Positions 1-6,712 of a stretch of 8,726 nt of DNA are shown in pieces. The stretch's first letter is position 1, and each line of letters begins with the position of its first letter. This DNA is from Bacteroidetes bacterium UBA1952 (GTDB lineage: Bacteria > Bacteroidota > Bacteroidia > Chitinophagales > Chitinophagaceae): NCBI GenBank assembly GCA_002336725.1, contig DDEO01000018.1:1-8726 (forward strand), written 5' to 3'. The notes under the pieces are model-generated. The model was not told the DNA's origin and made no database searches. It worked only from the letters and a program-made list of their open reading frames with translations. The position numbers were made by a program, and so were the translations under genes.

Positions 1-863
1 ACAGCTTTCATACGCTCTTCAAACTGACCACGGTATTTGGTACCGGCCACGAGTGCGGCCAGGTCCAGAGAAATCACGCGTTTATCGAACAGCACGCGGC
101 TCACTTTGCGTTGCACGATGCGCAGGGCCAGGCCTTCCACGATGGCCGTTTTGCCTACGCCCGGCTCGCCGATCAGAATCGGGTTGTTCTTTTTGCGGCG
201 GGAGAGAATCTGGCTTACGCGCTCAATTTCTTCTTCGCGTCCCACGATGGGGTCGAGCGTTCCCTGTTCGGCCATCTTGGTGATGTCGCGGCCAAAATTA
301 TCGAGTACTGGTGTCTTGCTCTTGGTAGCGCCTGCCTGCTGCTTACGGGCCTGCGCCGAGCGGCGTTCGTCGTCGTCGTCATATTCTTCGCCGGGGTCGC
401 TGCCATAGTCGGCAGACGGTTGTTCGCCCTGCAGAATGGCCAGGTCGTTGCGGAAGCGGTCATAGTCCACCTGATACTGTGCCAGAATTTGCGTAGCCAC
501 GTTTTCCTTGTTTTTCAGGATAGAAAGCATCAGGTGTTCGGTTTCGATAACGGCGCTGCGCAGCGTTTTGGCTTCGAGCACGGTAATGCGCAATACGCGC
601 TCTGCCTGACGGGTGAGCGGCAGGGTGTTGGGGTTGACCGGTGCGCGGGCAGCGCGGTCTTTGATAGCGGTTTCCAGCTCGTGGCGCAGTTCCAGCAGGT
701 CAATATCCATGCCCTGTAGAATGCGGATTACCAGCCCCTCGCCCTCGTGCAGCAGCCCCAGCATCAGGTGCTCGGTGCCGATGAAGTCGTTCCCGAGCCG
801 CAGGGCTTCTTCGCGGCTGTAGGTGATGACTTCTTTTACTTTCGATGAGAAATTAGAATCCAT
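1..863 (-). CDS. clpC: ClpC-type ATP-dependent Clp protease ATP-binding subunit, N-terminal part (truncated by window edge)
   Basis: Hsp100 AAA+ unfoldase that would unfold proteins and feed them to ClpP in the cytoplasm. About 287 residues are visible from ATG 861-863. Residues 3-145 hold the two Clp_N repeats, marked by [10 protein letters not shown] and TEHLMLSIL. An acidic linker with GEEYDDDDE follows near residues 155-165. Then comes the D1 entry sequence [13 protein letters not shown] and [14 protein letters not shown], and a Walker A motif GEPGVGKT at about residues 232-239 with Lys238. The frame is still open at base 1 after [14 protein letters not shown], so Walker B, D2 and the ClpP-binding loop lie outside. 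The Clp_N spacing and linker favour ClpC over ClpB, but the middle domain that would settle this is not visible. The gene is divergent from the STAS-like gene, with 150 bases between them. I see no convincing promoter there. Confidence 0.93.
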   Translation of the reverse strand, partial: MDSNFSSKVKEVITYSREEALRLGNDFIGTEHLMLGLLHEGEGLVIRILQGMDIDLLELRHELETAIKDRAARAPVNPNTLPLTRQAERVLRITVLEAKTLRSAVIETEHLMLSILKNKENVATQILAQYQVDYDRFRNDLAILQGEQPSADYGSDPGEEYDDDDERRSAQARKQQAGATKSKTPVLDNFGRDITKMAEQGTLDPIVGREEEIERVSQILSRRKKNNPILIGEPGVGKTAIVEGLALRIVQRKVSRVLFDKRVISLDLAALVAGTKYRGQFEERMKA

Positions 864-1013
864 TTTGGGAAGTTCCTTGTTTTTTAGGTAAAAATGCGTT
901 TCTTTAAAACAAAACGCTGACATTTAAGTTTTCCACAAGAGCCAGACGCTTTTAGGAAAGCGGTAGGGTTTTTGCCGCAATACCCGTTTATGTCCAAAGC
1001 CCCTTTGCTGATT

Positions 1014-1403
1014 ATGAAGTTCAAAATTGATACCAACCCCAACTATACCCGCATTTTGCCAGAAGATGCGGTTTTGAGTGCCACAATGGCGGATGAAATC
1101 ATTCGGAAGTGCCAGGAATTGCAAGGAGCGGAAATGCACAATTTTATTCTGGATTTTTTCGGAATTACGGATGCGGAGACAGGCGATTCCGCACCGGTAT
1201 TTGAGGCATTCCTGCGGCTTCACGAAAGGCAGTATGAAGCCGGAAGTTCGCTTATTTTTACCGGTATTGGCCCGCAGTTGCTGGCGCAAATGAAGCGCGA
1301 CGACCTGCACCACGTCCTCAACATCACGCCCACCCTCCCCGAAGCCATTGATATGGTGAATATGGAAATCCTGGAACGCGACCTTTTCAACGAAGAGCTT
1401 TGA
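1014..1403 (+). CDS. STAS-like small protein upstream of ribonuclease Z
   Basis: A 129-residue cytoplasmic protein that reads like a diverged STAS (anti-sigma-factor-antagonist type) domain: an MKFKID beta-strand start, a hydrophobic strand NFILDFFGI at 43-51, a helix around 60-76, a strand SSLIFTGIG at 78-86, and the end strand/helix HHVLNITPTLPEAIDMV. I chose ATG 1014 because MKFKIDTNPNYT is a typical start for these proteins; in-frame TTG 972 and ATG 990 would add a 14- or 8-residue extension that looks unlike a domain. The segment where STAS antagonists carry the phosphorylated DSSG serine reads DAETGDS (53-59), so standard kinase switching may be lost. Its stop overlaps the TTG start of rnz by four bases, so the two are probably co-translated. 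STAS assignment is by pattern, not by search. Confidence 0.75.
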   Translation: MKFKIDTNPNYTRILPEDAVLSATMADEIIRKCQELQGAEMHNFILDFFGITDAETGDSAPVFEAFLRLHERQYEAGSSLIFTGIGPQLLAQMKRDDLHHVLNITPTLPEAIDMVNMEILERDLFNEEL

Positions 1404-2305
1404 AACTAACGATACTCGGCAACAACTCGGCGCTCCCGGCACATGGCCGCCACCCCACGGCGCAGTTCCTTAGCCTGAGCGCCACCGACCTGCTGATAGA
1501 CTGCGGGGAAGGCACGCAGATGCAGATGGCGCGCTACGGGCTGAAATGGCGGCGGCTATCGCATATTTTCATCTCGCATCTGCATGGCGATCACTACCTT
1601 GGCCTGCCCGGCCTGCTCAACTCGATGAGCCTGCTGGGCCGCACAGCACCCTTGACGGTAGCCGGTCCGGCGGCTTTGGGGCAATTGCTGGAATTATTAA
1701 AAACCCTTTCCGGCGGCCATCCCTATGGTTATGAAGTGCGTTTTCATGCCATTGCCCCGGCAGGCGAAGTGTTGGTGAATACGCCGGAATTTTCGGTCTC
1801 GGCTTTTCCGGTAGAGCACCGCATTGAAGCCTATGGATTTGCCGTAACCGAGAAGTCGAAAGGCCGGAAATTATTGGTGGAAAAAGCCGAAGCGGCCGGC
1901 GTGCCGGTGTCGTTCTACAATCGGTTGAAGGCCGGCGAAGATTATGTGGCCGAAGACGGAACCGTAATTTCCGGAAAATTGCTCACCGAAGACGGCCCGC
2001 CGCCCAGGCGTTATGCCTATTGCGCCGACACGCGCTACACCGAGTCGTATCTGGAAAGTGTTCGCGGCGTAGATGCGCTGTATCATGAAAGCACTTATCT
2101 GGAAAGCGATGCCGAAAAAGCCGCCCTGCGCTATCACAGCACGGCGCGGCAGGCGGCTACGCTGGCGCAAAGAGCCGGTGTCCGGAAACTCTTGCTGGGC
2201 CACTACTCTTCCCGCTACGACGATGTAAACCCGTTTGTGGAAGAAGCGGTCGGCGTTTTTGCGGAAGTAGCGGCGACCGTAGAGGGCGAGACGTACGAGA
2301 TTTGA
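1400..2305 (+). CDS. rnz: Ribonuclease Z (tRNA 3' endonuclease)
   Basis: Metallo-beta-lactamase-fold endonuclease that cuts the 3' trailer from tRNA precursors, making the end ready for CCA addition. This suits a genome whose tRNA-Val in this window has no encoded CCA. The protein is 301 residues, the usual length of the short form. The Zn-binding motif HLHGDH is at residues 60-65 with the following YLGLPGLL typical of RNase Z. Further ligands fit at His140 (VEHRIEAYGF), Asp210 (CADTRY) and His268 (LLLGHYSSRY). The segment KGRKLLVEKAEAAGVPVSFYNRLKAGE at 154-180 matches the region that precedes the catalytic Asp in this family. The start is TTG at 1400-1402, overlapping the TGA of the STAS-like gene; MKLTILGNNSALP is the family's usual N-terminus and no ATG offers an alternative. 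Confidence 0.96.
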   Translation: MKLTILGNNSALPAHGRHPTAQFLSLSATDLLIDCGEGTQMQMARYGLKWRRLSHIFISHLHGDHYLGLPGLLNSMSLLGRTAPLTVAGPAALGQLLELLKTLSGGHPYGYEVRFHAIAPAGEVLVNTPEFSVSAFPVEHRIEAYGFAVTEKSKGRKLLVEKAEAAGVPVSFYNRLKAGEDYVAEDGTVISGKLLTEDGPPPRRYAYCADTRYTESYLESVRGVDALYHESTYLESDAEKAALRYHSTARQAATLAQRAGVRKLLLGHYSSRYDDVNPFVEEAVGVFAEVAATVEGETYEI

Positions 2306-2422
2306 AAGCCTTTTTAATTGGTTAACCGGCAAATAAGACCCCGAGTGGTTATACTGTTTAGACAGCTAAATCATGCGTCTGCCCTGGCCTCACCCCCGAA
2401 TTGCGGCGTTCATTTGAGCTGT

Positions 2423-2617
2423 CCATTTGGTATACAGCCAGTTCGTCGGCTAAATTTCGCATAGAAATTACGCCCCTGGCCCTTACGCGGCGAGGGATTC
2501 CGGGGATTCCAATATGCAGGATTCAGGCGGCCATTTGGCATGATGTAATATGATTTTACGGCCTGAATCTTGCATAGAAATTCCGGCTTCAGCCCTTACG
2601 CGGCAAGGATTTTGGGG
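2423..2617. repeat. Two diverged copies of an intergenic repeat, direct orientation
   Basis: Copy 1 starts with CCATTTGGTAT at 2423-2433 and runs to a conserved block at 2459-2505. Copy 2 starts with CCATTTGGCAT at 2531-2541 and its block is at 2572-2617. In both blocks GCATAGAAATT is followed, exactly 20 bases from its start, by GCCCTTACGCGGC and then a G+A-rich AGGATT...GGGG tail. The 5' spacers differ in length and sequence (36 versus 41 bases). Copy 1 can form AATTTC/GAAATT at 2453-2469 and GCTGT/ACAGC at 2418-2438. This looks like a dispersed intergenic element duplicated in tandem, with a period of about 110 bases. Confidence 0.8.
2514..2575. repeat. 15-bp inverted repeat (possible hairpin or bidirectional terminator)
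   Basis: ATGCAGGATTCAGGC at 2514-2528 pairs with GCCTGAATCTTGCAT at 2561-2575. The one mismatch becomes a G-U pair if the plus strand is transcribed. The loop is 32 bases and contains the start of repeat copy 2. The 3' arm is part of that copy, while the 5' arm has no equivalent in copy 1, so the hairpin may be specific to copy 2. There is no T-run directly after the stem on either strand. Confidence 0.7.
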
Positions 2618-2651
2618 AAATATTACAGGCAAAATTTAAGCAGATGCCTGG

Positions 2652-2693
2652 CAAAATACTATTTTGTATAAAAATTTATTTGCCTATACAAAA
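2652..2693 (-). terminator. Nested A+T-rich inverted repeats over the mnmE 3' end, possible terminator
   Basis: A perfect palindrome, CAAAATA-C-TATTTTG, is at 2652-2666. Its right half is reused in a second perfect inverted repeat: TTTTGTATA at 2662-2670 pairs with TATACAAAA at 2685-2693, which contains the last codons of mnmE. The two stems are mutually exclusive because they share 2662-2666. A third short pair, CAGGCA/TGCCTG, is at 2626-2650. Read on the minus strand these follow or span the mnmE stop (2676-2678). They are poor in G+C, so calling them a terminator is only a guess from position. Confidence 0.35.
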
Positions 2694-4058
2694 CTGGCTG
2701 AAAATAGCACCCAGGATATCGCGGTCTATCTCCACCTTTCCGGTGATGGTGCCCAGCCAATACAGCGCCTGCCGGATGTCGATGGTCAGCAAATCGCCCG
2801 AGAGGCCGCTTTGTAATCCTTCTTTTACGACGCGCAGGTTCTCCAGCATTTTTAGCAAAGCCTGCTGGTGCCGCACGTTGGTTACGATAGTTCCCTCCTG
2901 CAATCGCCCGCCGGTGGCTTTTTCTACCAACGCTTTTTGCAAGGCTTCCAGCCCTTCGCCGGTCTTTGCGGAAAGATAAAGCCGCCCTTCGTGCAGCCCG
3001 CTTTTGCCCAGCACATCCGCCTTGCTGACAACCGCGATGGTTTTTCCGGAAAATTCATCCAGCCAGTCAATCGCGCCTGCGTCTTCTCCGGCGCTGCACA
3101 GGACCAGGATGATATCGGCTTTTCCGGCATTTTCACGACTGCGGGCGATTCCCATTTGCTCAATCTGGTCGGCGGTGTGTTCGCGGATGCCAGCGGTATC
3201 AATGAGGCGGAATAAAACACCGTCTATCATCAGCGTTTCTTCAATCACGTCGCGGGTGGTGCCGGCAATATCGCTTACGATGGCCCTTTCTTCGCGCAGC
3301 AGGGCGTTGAGCAAGGTGGATTTTCCGGCATTGGGCGGGCCAATAATGGCCACCCGAACGCCGTTTTTGATCACATTGCCGAGCCGGAACGATTCGGTCA
3401 GGCTTTCGCCTTTGCGGAGCAGTGCGTCGATGAGGCGATAGAGCGCGGCGCGGTCGGCAAACTCTACGTCTTCCTCCGAGAAGTCGAGTTCCAGTTCCAG
3501 CAGCGCCGTCAGCTTTATCAGTTCTTCGCGAAGGGTATTGAGTTCTTCTGAAAAGCCGCCGCGCATCTGGTGGAGGGCTGCTTTCTGCTGAGCCGCCGTT
3601 TCGGCGTGGATGAGGTCGGCCACGGCTTCGGTTTGTGCCAGGTCCATTTTGCCATTCAGGAAGGCGCGTTGCGAAAATTCGCCCGCCTCGGCCAGCCGCG
3701 CACCTTTCTGCAACAACAATTCCAGAATTTGGCCCAGCACGAAGGGCGAACCATGCGCCGAAAACTCCACCGCATCCTCACCGGTGAAAGATCGCGGTGC
3801 GCGAAATATCGTTGCCAACACTTCATCCACCACCCGAACGGAGTCTGGATTTCCGGAAATCCCGCCTTCATTTCCGGAAATAATCTCCCCGAAATGCACC
3901 GTATAGCCCTTCGCGTCAGCGAGTTTTTTTCGCCCCCGAAAGACCAGGTCGGCAATGGCAAGCGCATCCGGGCCGCTCAGGCGGATAATGCCCAGCGCAC
4001 CTACACCCGGCGGTGTCGCAAGGGCGGCAATCGTGTCGGTTACAAACTGCAAATTCAT
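2676..4058 (-). CDS. mnmE: tRNA modification GTPase MnmE (TrmE)
   Basis: With MnmG, MnmE installs the carboxymethylaminomethyl group on wobble uridine 34 of certain tRNAs, using a methylene-tetrahydrofolate-derived carbon. The protein is 460 residues, normal for the family. The N-terminal folate-binding domain starts DTIAALATPPGVGALGIIRLSG (8-29) and carries FTGEDAVEF (91-99). The helical domain flanks an inserted G domain: G1 GPPNAGKST (240-248), G2 GTTRD (266-270), G3 DTAG (287-290), G4 SKAD (345-348, usually NKxD) and G5 SAK (363-365). The C-terminus ends FCIGK with the conserved Cys457. I chose ATG 4056-4058, which overlaps the kinase stop as ATGA; an in-frame TTG two codons upstream is the alternative. 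MnmG is not in the window. Three copies of TTTCCGGAAA lie inside, encoding SGK or SGN. Confidence 0.97.
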   Translation of the reverse strand: MNLQFVTDTIAALATPPGVGALGIIRLSGPDALAIADLVFRGRKKLADAKGYTVHFGEIISGNEGGISGNPDSVRVVDEVLATIFRAPRSFTGEDAVEFSAHGSPFVLGQILELLLQKGARLAEAGEFSQRAFLNGKMDLAQTEAVADLIHAETAAQQKAALHQMRGGFSEELNTLREELIKLTALLELELDFSEEDVEFADRAALYRLIDALLRKGESLTESFRLGNVIKNGVRVAIIGPPNAGKSTLLNALLREERAIVSDIAGTTRDVIEETLMIDGVLFRLIDTAGIREHTADQIEQMGIARSRENAGKADIILVLCSAGEDAGAIDWLDEFSGKTIAVVSKADVLGKSGLHEGRLYLSAKTGEGLEALQKALVEKATGGRLQEGTIVTNVRHQQALLKMLENLRVVKEGLQSGLSGDLLTIDIRQALYWLGTITGKVEIDRDILGAIFSQFCIGK

Positions 4059-5692
4059 AGACAATCGGCATTGGCTGCGTCGGGCAAAGGCAGCCAGACG
4101 GTGAAGGTAGCGCCTTCCCCGGGCCTGCCGGCAGCGCCGACAACGCCTTTGTGATTGGCGGCAATTTTCTGCACCATGGCCAGCCCTACGCCGGTGCCGC
4201 TGGTCTCGGAGCGGCCATGCAGGCGCTGAAAGAGTTGAAAAACGCGCACTTCATATTCCGGATCAAAGCCAATGCCGTTATCTTCAAAATCAATCCGTAA
4301 GAAGCGCAGGGGCAGGCCGTGGTCTGCCGGTTGCGCCGCCTCTGTGGTAGCCGTTCGGCAACCGGTTATTTTCAAGACCAGTGGCCGCTCTTTGTGCGAG
4401 AATTTCAGGGCGTTATCAAGCAGTTGTTTAAATAAAGACTGAAGCTGCGCCGGCAGGCCACATACATTCTCCAGCCCCTGAACCTCTACGGTAGCCCGGC
4501 ACGCGTTCAGCTCGTCGGCATATTCCCAGAGCAATTCCTGCACCATGCTTTTCAGGCACACCTCGTCAAAGACTTCCTCGCCGAGCGAAAGGCGACTGTA
4601 TTGCAAGAGGTCTTCGATAAGCGTGCGCATCCGCGCCGTAGCACTTTGCATCCTTGCCAGCAGGGCGATGGCCTGCGCATCCAGGGTGTTTTCGCAGCGG
4701 GCGTGGAGCATGGCCGAGAAGGTCTGTATTTTGCGCAAAGGCTCCTGCAGGTCGTGGGAGGCGGCGTATGCAAAATCTTCCAGATTGGCATTGGTGCGCC
4801 GCAGTGCTTCGATGGTTTGCTCCAGCCGCACCTGAATTTGTTTTATCTCCGTTTGGTCAATGATGGTAATGAGCAGTTCTTCGGGGCTAAGGCGGGTGAT
4901 GGTTATCTGAAACCAGCGTTCGCCTTTTTCGGTCATGCAGTTATAGTCAAACTGACTTGTTTTTCCGGTGAGCATAACGTCGCGATACCGCTCCGGCGCG
5001 TCGCCCCGGGGATACCAGAAAACGGCTTCACTGATATACTCGATGTCTTCGCGCCCTATCATTTTTTCCATTTGGGTACGCATCATGGTGGTCATGGTGC
5101 GAAACCGGAAATCAACGATCTCCCCGTTTGCATCCATCACCGGCGAGATGGTAAAAGCACCGACGCGCTTGCTGTCCACCAGCCGTTGCAGGGTCGATCG
5201 TTCTTCGGCCATGCGCATTTTATCCATTTCGGAATGCTCCAGCAGATGCGTTTGCATTTGCTGCACCAGCACCTGATCGGTAACGTCGCAGGCGGTGTGG
5301 GCAATAATCTGCTTTGGCAGCCCACCGCCGCCGTCAAGGGTCATCAGCCGCGTATCCAGGTTCCAGTAGCGGATGGCGCGGCTGCCGTCGGGCCGTTCAA
5401 AATTAAACTGATAGGCAGATGTGGTAAAGGGTCTTCCGGTGGCCAACAGTGCTTCGGTGGCCGTGCGCAGGCGGCCCAGCTCGCGTCCCCGGCTTTCGTT
5501 TTCAAAAAACTCAAAAAAACCCTTCCCCACCAGTTCTTCCCGCGTTTGTTGGGTGGCCTCCAGAAAAGCATCCGAGACGGCCAGCACCGTATGGCGGGGC
5601 GCGTCGGTGTCGAGCAAAACGGCGGGATGCACATATTGGTTGAAAAAACTTTCAAAAACCGTGGGGGCAAGGGCGGTTGCGTCAGTATTCAA
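4055..5692 (-). CDS. Soluble PAS-domain sensor histidine kinase
   Basis: A 545-residue kinase with no signal peptide or membrane segment, so it should sense in the cytoplasm. A first PAS/PAC unit covers about 10-140 (ending IIAHTACDVTDQ) and a second about 165-285 (ending ITIIDQTEIKQ). A short coiled coil at 280-305 leads to the HisKA dimerisation domain, with phospho-acceptor His313 in YAASHDLQEPLRKI. The HATPase_c domain has N-box LLDNALKFS (424-432, Asn427), DNGIGFD (471-477) and GTGVGLA (499-505). All catalytic motifs are intact. There is no receiver domain and no response regulator next to it. The start is TTG 5690-5692; no ATG lies between it and the tRNA. The stop shares ATGA with mnmE, so translation may be coupled. 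A weak -7-like GAACTTTG lies on the minus strand at 5719-5726. The ligand is unknown. Confidence 0.93.
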   Translation of the reverse strand: MNTDATALAPTVFESFFNQYVHPAVLLDTDAPRHTVLAVSDAFLEATQQTREELVGKGFFEFFENESRGRELGRLRTATEALLATGRPFTTSAYQFNFERPDGSRAIRYWNLDTRLMTLDGGGGLPKQIIAHTACDVTDQVLVQQMQTHLLEHSEMDKMRMAEERSTLQRLVDSKRVGAFTISPVMDANGEIVDFRFRTMTTMMRTQMEKMIGREDIEYISEAVFWYPRGDAPERYRDVMLTGKTSQFDYNCMTEKGERWFQITITRLSPEELLITIIDQTEIKQIQVRLEQTIEALRRTNANLEDFAYAASHDLQEPLRKIQTFSAMLHARCENTLDAQAIALLARMQSATARMRTLIEDLLQYSRLSLGEEVFDEVCLKSMVQELLWEYADELNACRATVEVQGLENVCGLPAQLQSLFKQLLDNALKFSHKERPLVLKITGCRTATTEAAQPADHGLPLRFLRIDFEDNGIGFDPEYEVRVFQLFQRLHGRSETSGTGVGLAMVQKIAANHKGVVGAAGRPGEGATFTVWLPLPDAANADCL

Positions 5693-5752
5693 AGCAGGGA
5701 ACGGGTTTAAGATAGGTGCAAAGTTCTTGTTTCCGTCAGAACCTTTTTTCTT

Positions 5753-5783
5753 TTTGGCGAAAAAATCCCTTGCAATACCTTTG
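5753..5783 (+). promoter_or_regulatory. Bacteroidota-type promoter of tRNA-Val
   Basis: TTTG at 5753-5756 is followed after exactly 19 bases by TACCTTTG at 5776-5783. This matches the TTTG / TAnnTTTG pattern recognised by the primary sigma factor of Bacteroidota. The tRNA starts 19 bases after the -7 element, leaving a short leader of around a dozen bases. Confidence 0.8.
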
Positions 5784-5802
5784 CACTTCCTTTTAAAAAA
5801 AG

Positions 5803-5877
5803 GGGCGCTTAGCTCAGTTGGTTTAGAGCGCTACCTTGACATGGTAGAGGTCGTTGGTTCGAACCCAATAGTGCCCT
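5803..5877 (+). tRNA. tRNA-Val (anticodon GAC)
   Basis: A full cloverleaf folds by eye. The acceptor stem is GGGCGCT (5803-5809) with AGTGCCC (5870-5876), including one G-U pair. T8-A9 is followed by the D arm GCTC/GAGC (5812-5829). The anticodon stem CTACC/GGTAG encloses the loop TTGACAT, with anticodon GAC at 5838-5840. The variable loop is five bases and the T arm GTTGG/CCAAT encloses TTCGAAC. The discriminator at 5877 is T, and CCA is not encoded (CCC follows), so CCA must be added after 3' processing. The body closely resembles bacterial tRNA-Val(GAC). It is transcribed divergently from the histidine kinase gene, from its own promoter. Confidence 0.96.
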
Positions 5878-5890
5878 CCCTTTCTTTAAT

Positions 5891-5925
5891 AAAAAGCCCG
5901 CCCTAAAACAGGAGCGGGCTTTTTT
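5891..5925 (+). terminator. Intrinsic terminator after tRNA-Val
   Basis: AAAAAGCCCGC at 5891-5901 pairs perfectly with GCGGGCTTTTT at 5914-5924, closing a 12-base loop in which CCT/AGG can pair further. A T-run completes a textbook rho-independent terminator 14 bases after the tRNA. The A-run on the other side would also allow some termination in the reverse direction. Confidence 0.92.
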
Positions 5926-5965
5926 GCAGCGATTTTCCGGAACGCTTTTTGCCTGTTTCTGCGCC

Positions 5966-6634
5966 ATGCTCCAACCCGAAACCCTTTCCTTCCTGACGCA
6001 GCTGGCCGCCAACAACAACCGCGAATGGTTTGACGCACACCGCGCCGCCTACGACACGGCCCGCACCGATTTTGAAGGCTTTATCTCCCATCTCAAACGC
6101 GCACTCGCGCCCCTCGTTCCGGAACTGGAAACCCAACCGGCCAAAAGCCTGCTGTTTCGCATCTACCGCGACATTCGGTTTTCCAAAGACAAAACGCCGT
6201 ATAAAACCCACTTCTCGGCCTACTTCAGCCGTGCCGGCAAAAAGGCCGTAGATGCCGGCTACTATCTACACGTCGCTCCCGGAAATGCACATCTTTCCGT
6301 TGGTATGTGGGAGCCGCAGGGGGCCGTGCTGAAAGCGGTGCGGCAGGAGATTGATTACTCTTTGGAAGAGTTGCAAGGCATTCTGGAAGCGCCCGGTTTC
6401 CGGAAAAATTTCGGCGAATTGCAGGGCGAGAAACGACGCACATTGCCGCAGGGCTACAGCGCCGACAACCCGGCTGCCGAAATACTCAAATACAAAAGCT
6501 TTCTGGTTTCTCACCCCTTGCCCAACGATTTTTTTATGCGCAAAGATGCCGTCCGGAAACTCGCCGCTATGGCCTCGACGGCTGCGCCCTTTGTGGCATT
6601 CCTCAATCGCGGCATGGACGGCACGCAGGGATAA
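5966..6634 (+). CDS. DUF2461 (TIGR02453) family protein
   Basis: A 222-residue cytoplasmic protein with the hallmarks of the DUF2461 family: LAANNNREWFDAHRAAYD near the N-terminus (residues 13-30), then LLFRIYRDIRFSKDKTPYKTHFSA (about 62-85), and later a GYYLHVAPG and VGMWEP segment. The RFSKDK-PYK motif is diagnostic. The biochemical function of the family is not known to me. I chose ATG 5966-5968 because the MLQPETLSFLTQLAANNNREWF start matches the family; an in-frame TTG at 5924 would put the start inside the tRNA terminator. It carries two copies of the TTCCGGAA palindrome and another lies just upstream at 5935-5942. It reads in the same direction as the methyltransferase gene, 78 bases away, but a shared transcript is not proven. 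Confidence 0.9.
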   Translation: MLQPETLSFLTQLAANNNREWFDAHRAAYDTARTDFEGFISHLKRALAPLVPELETQPAKSLLFRIYRDIRFSKDKTPYKTHFSAYFSRAGKKAVDAGYYLHVAPGNAHLSVGMWEPQGAVLKAVRQEIDYSLEELQGILEAPGFRKNFGELQGEKRRTLPQGYSADNPAAEILKYKSFLVSHPLPNDFFMRKDAVRKLAAMASTAAPFVAFLNRGMDGTQG

Positions 6635-6712
6635 AGCCCGGTCGGGAACAGTGCTTTTGGGCTAACTTGCGCCCCCGATATTCTCCTTTTTTACTTCTGT
6701 TTTCCGGAAATT

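Larger units (their letters stand above)
2306..2675. other. Gap between convergent rnz and mnmE; no gene
   Basis: This 370-base stretch lies between two genes transcribed toward each other, so both must end here. I see no credible coding frame. An 8-base palindrome GGTTAACC sits at 2320-2327. From 2418 onward it holds the paired repeats and inverted repeats listed separately. No G+C-rich stem followed by a clear T-run is present for rnz, so how rnz terminates is not evident. Confidence 0.7.

Noticed and set aside
111..719. 202-codon plus-strand frame opposite clpC
   Set aside because: It is the mirror of conserved Clp_N and Walker A coding sequence and has no protein-like features.
924..1442. 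172-codon minus-strand frame over the STAS-like gene
   Set aside because: It would overlap the rnz start and the clpC upstream region; the plus-strand protein has the coherent fold pattern and the coupled neighbour.
3044..3879. The SGK/SGN codings in mnmE as a conserved peptide motif
   Set aside because: The same DNA word appears in other frames and in non-coding places, so the peptide is a by-product of the palindrome.
3570..4154. 194-codon plus-strand frame across the mnmE/kinase junction
   Set aside because: It is antisense to two clearly real genes and has no motif.
4601..5710. 369-codon open frame on the plus strand, antisense to the histidine kinase
   Set aside because: The minus strand carries an intact kinase with all catalytic motifs; the opposite frame has no recognisable domain and follows from G+C-biased codon positions.
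5421..5906. Plus-strand frame running through the tRNA
   Set aside because: Its C-terminal part translates the tRNA-Val gene, a well-known source of spurious proteins.
6635..6663. AGCCC/GGGCT inverted repeat after the DUF2461 gene as a terminator
   Set aside because: The stem is only five base pairs with a 19-base loop and no T-run follows.
6656..6686. Promoter for the methyltransferase (TTTG 6656-6659 with TATTCTCC 6679-6686)
   Set aside because: Spacing fits, but the -7 element matches the consensus poorly.
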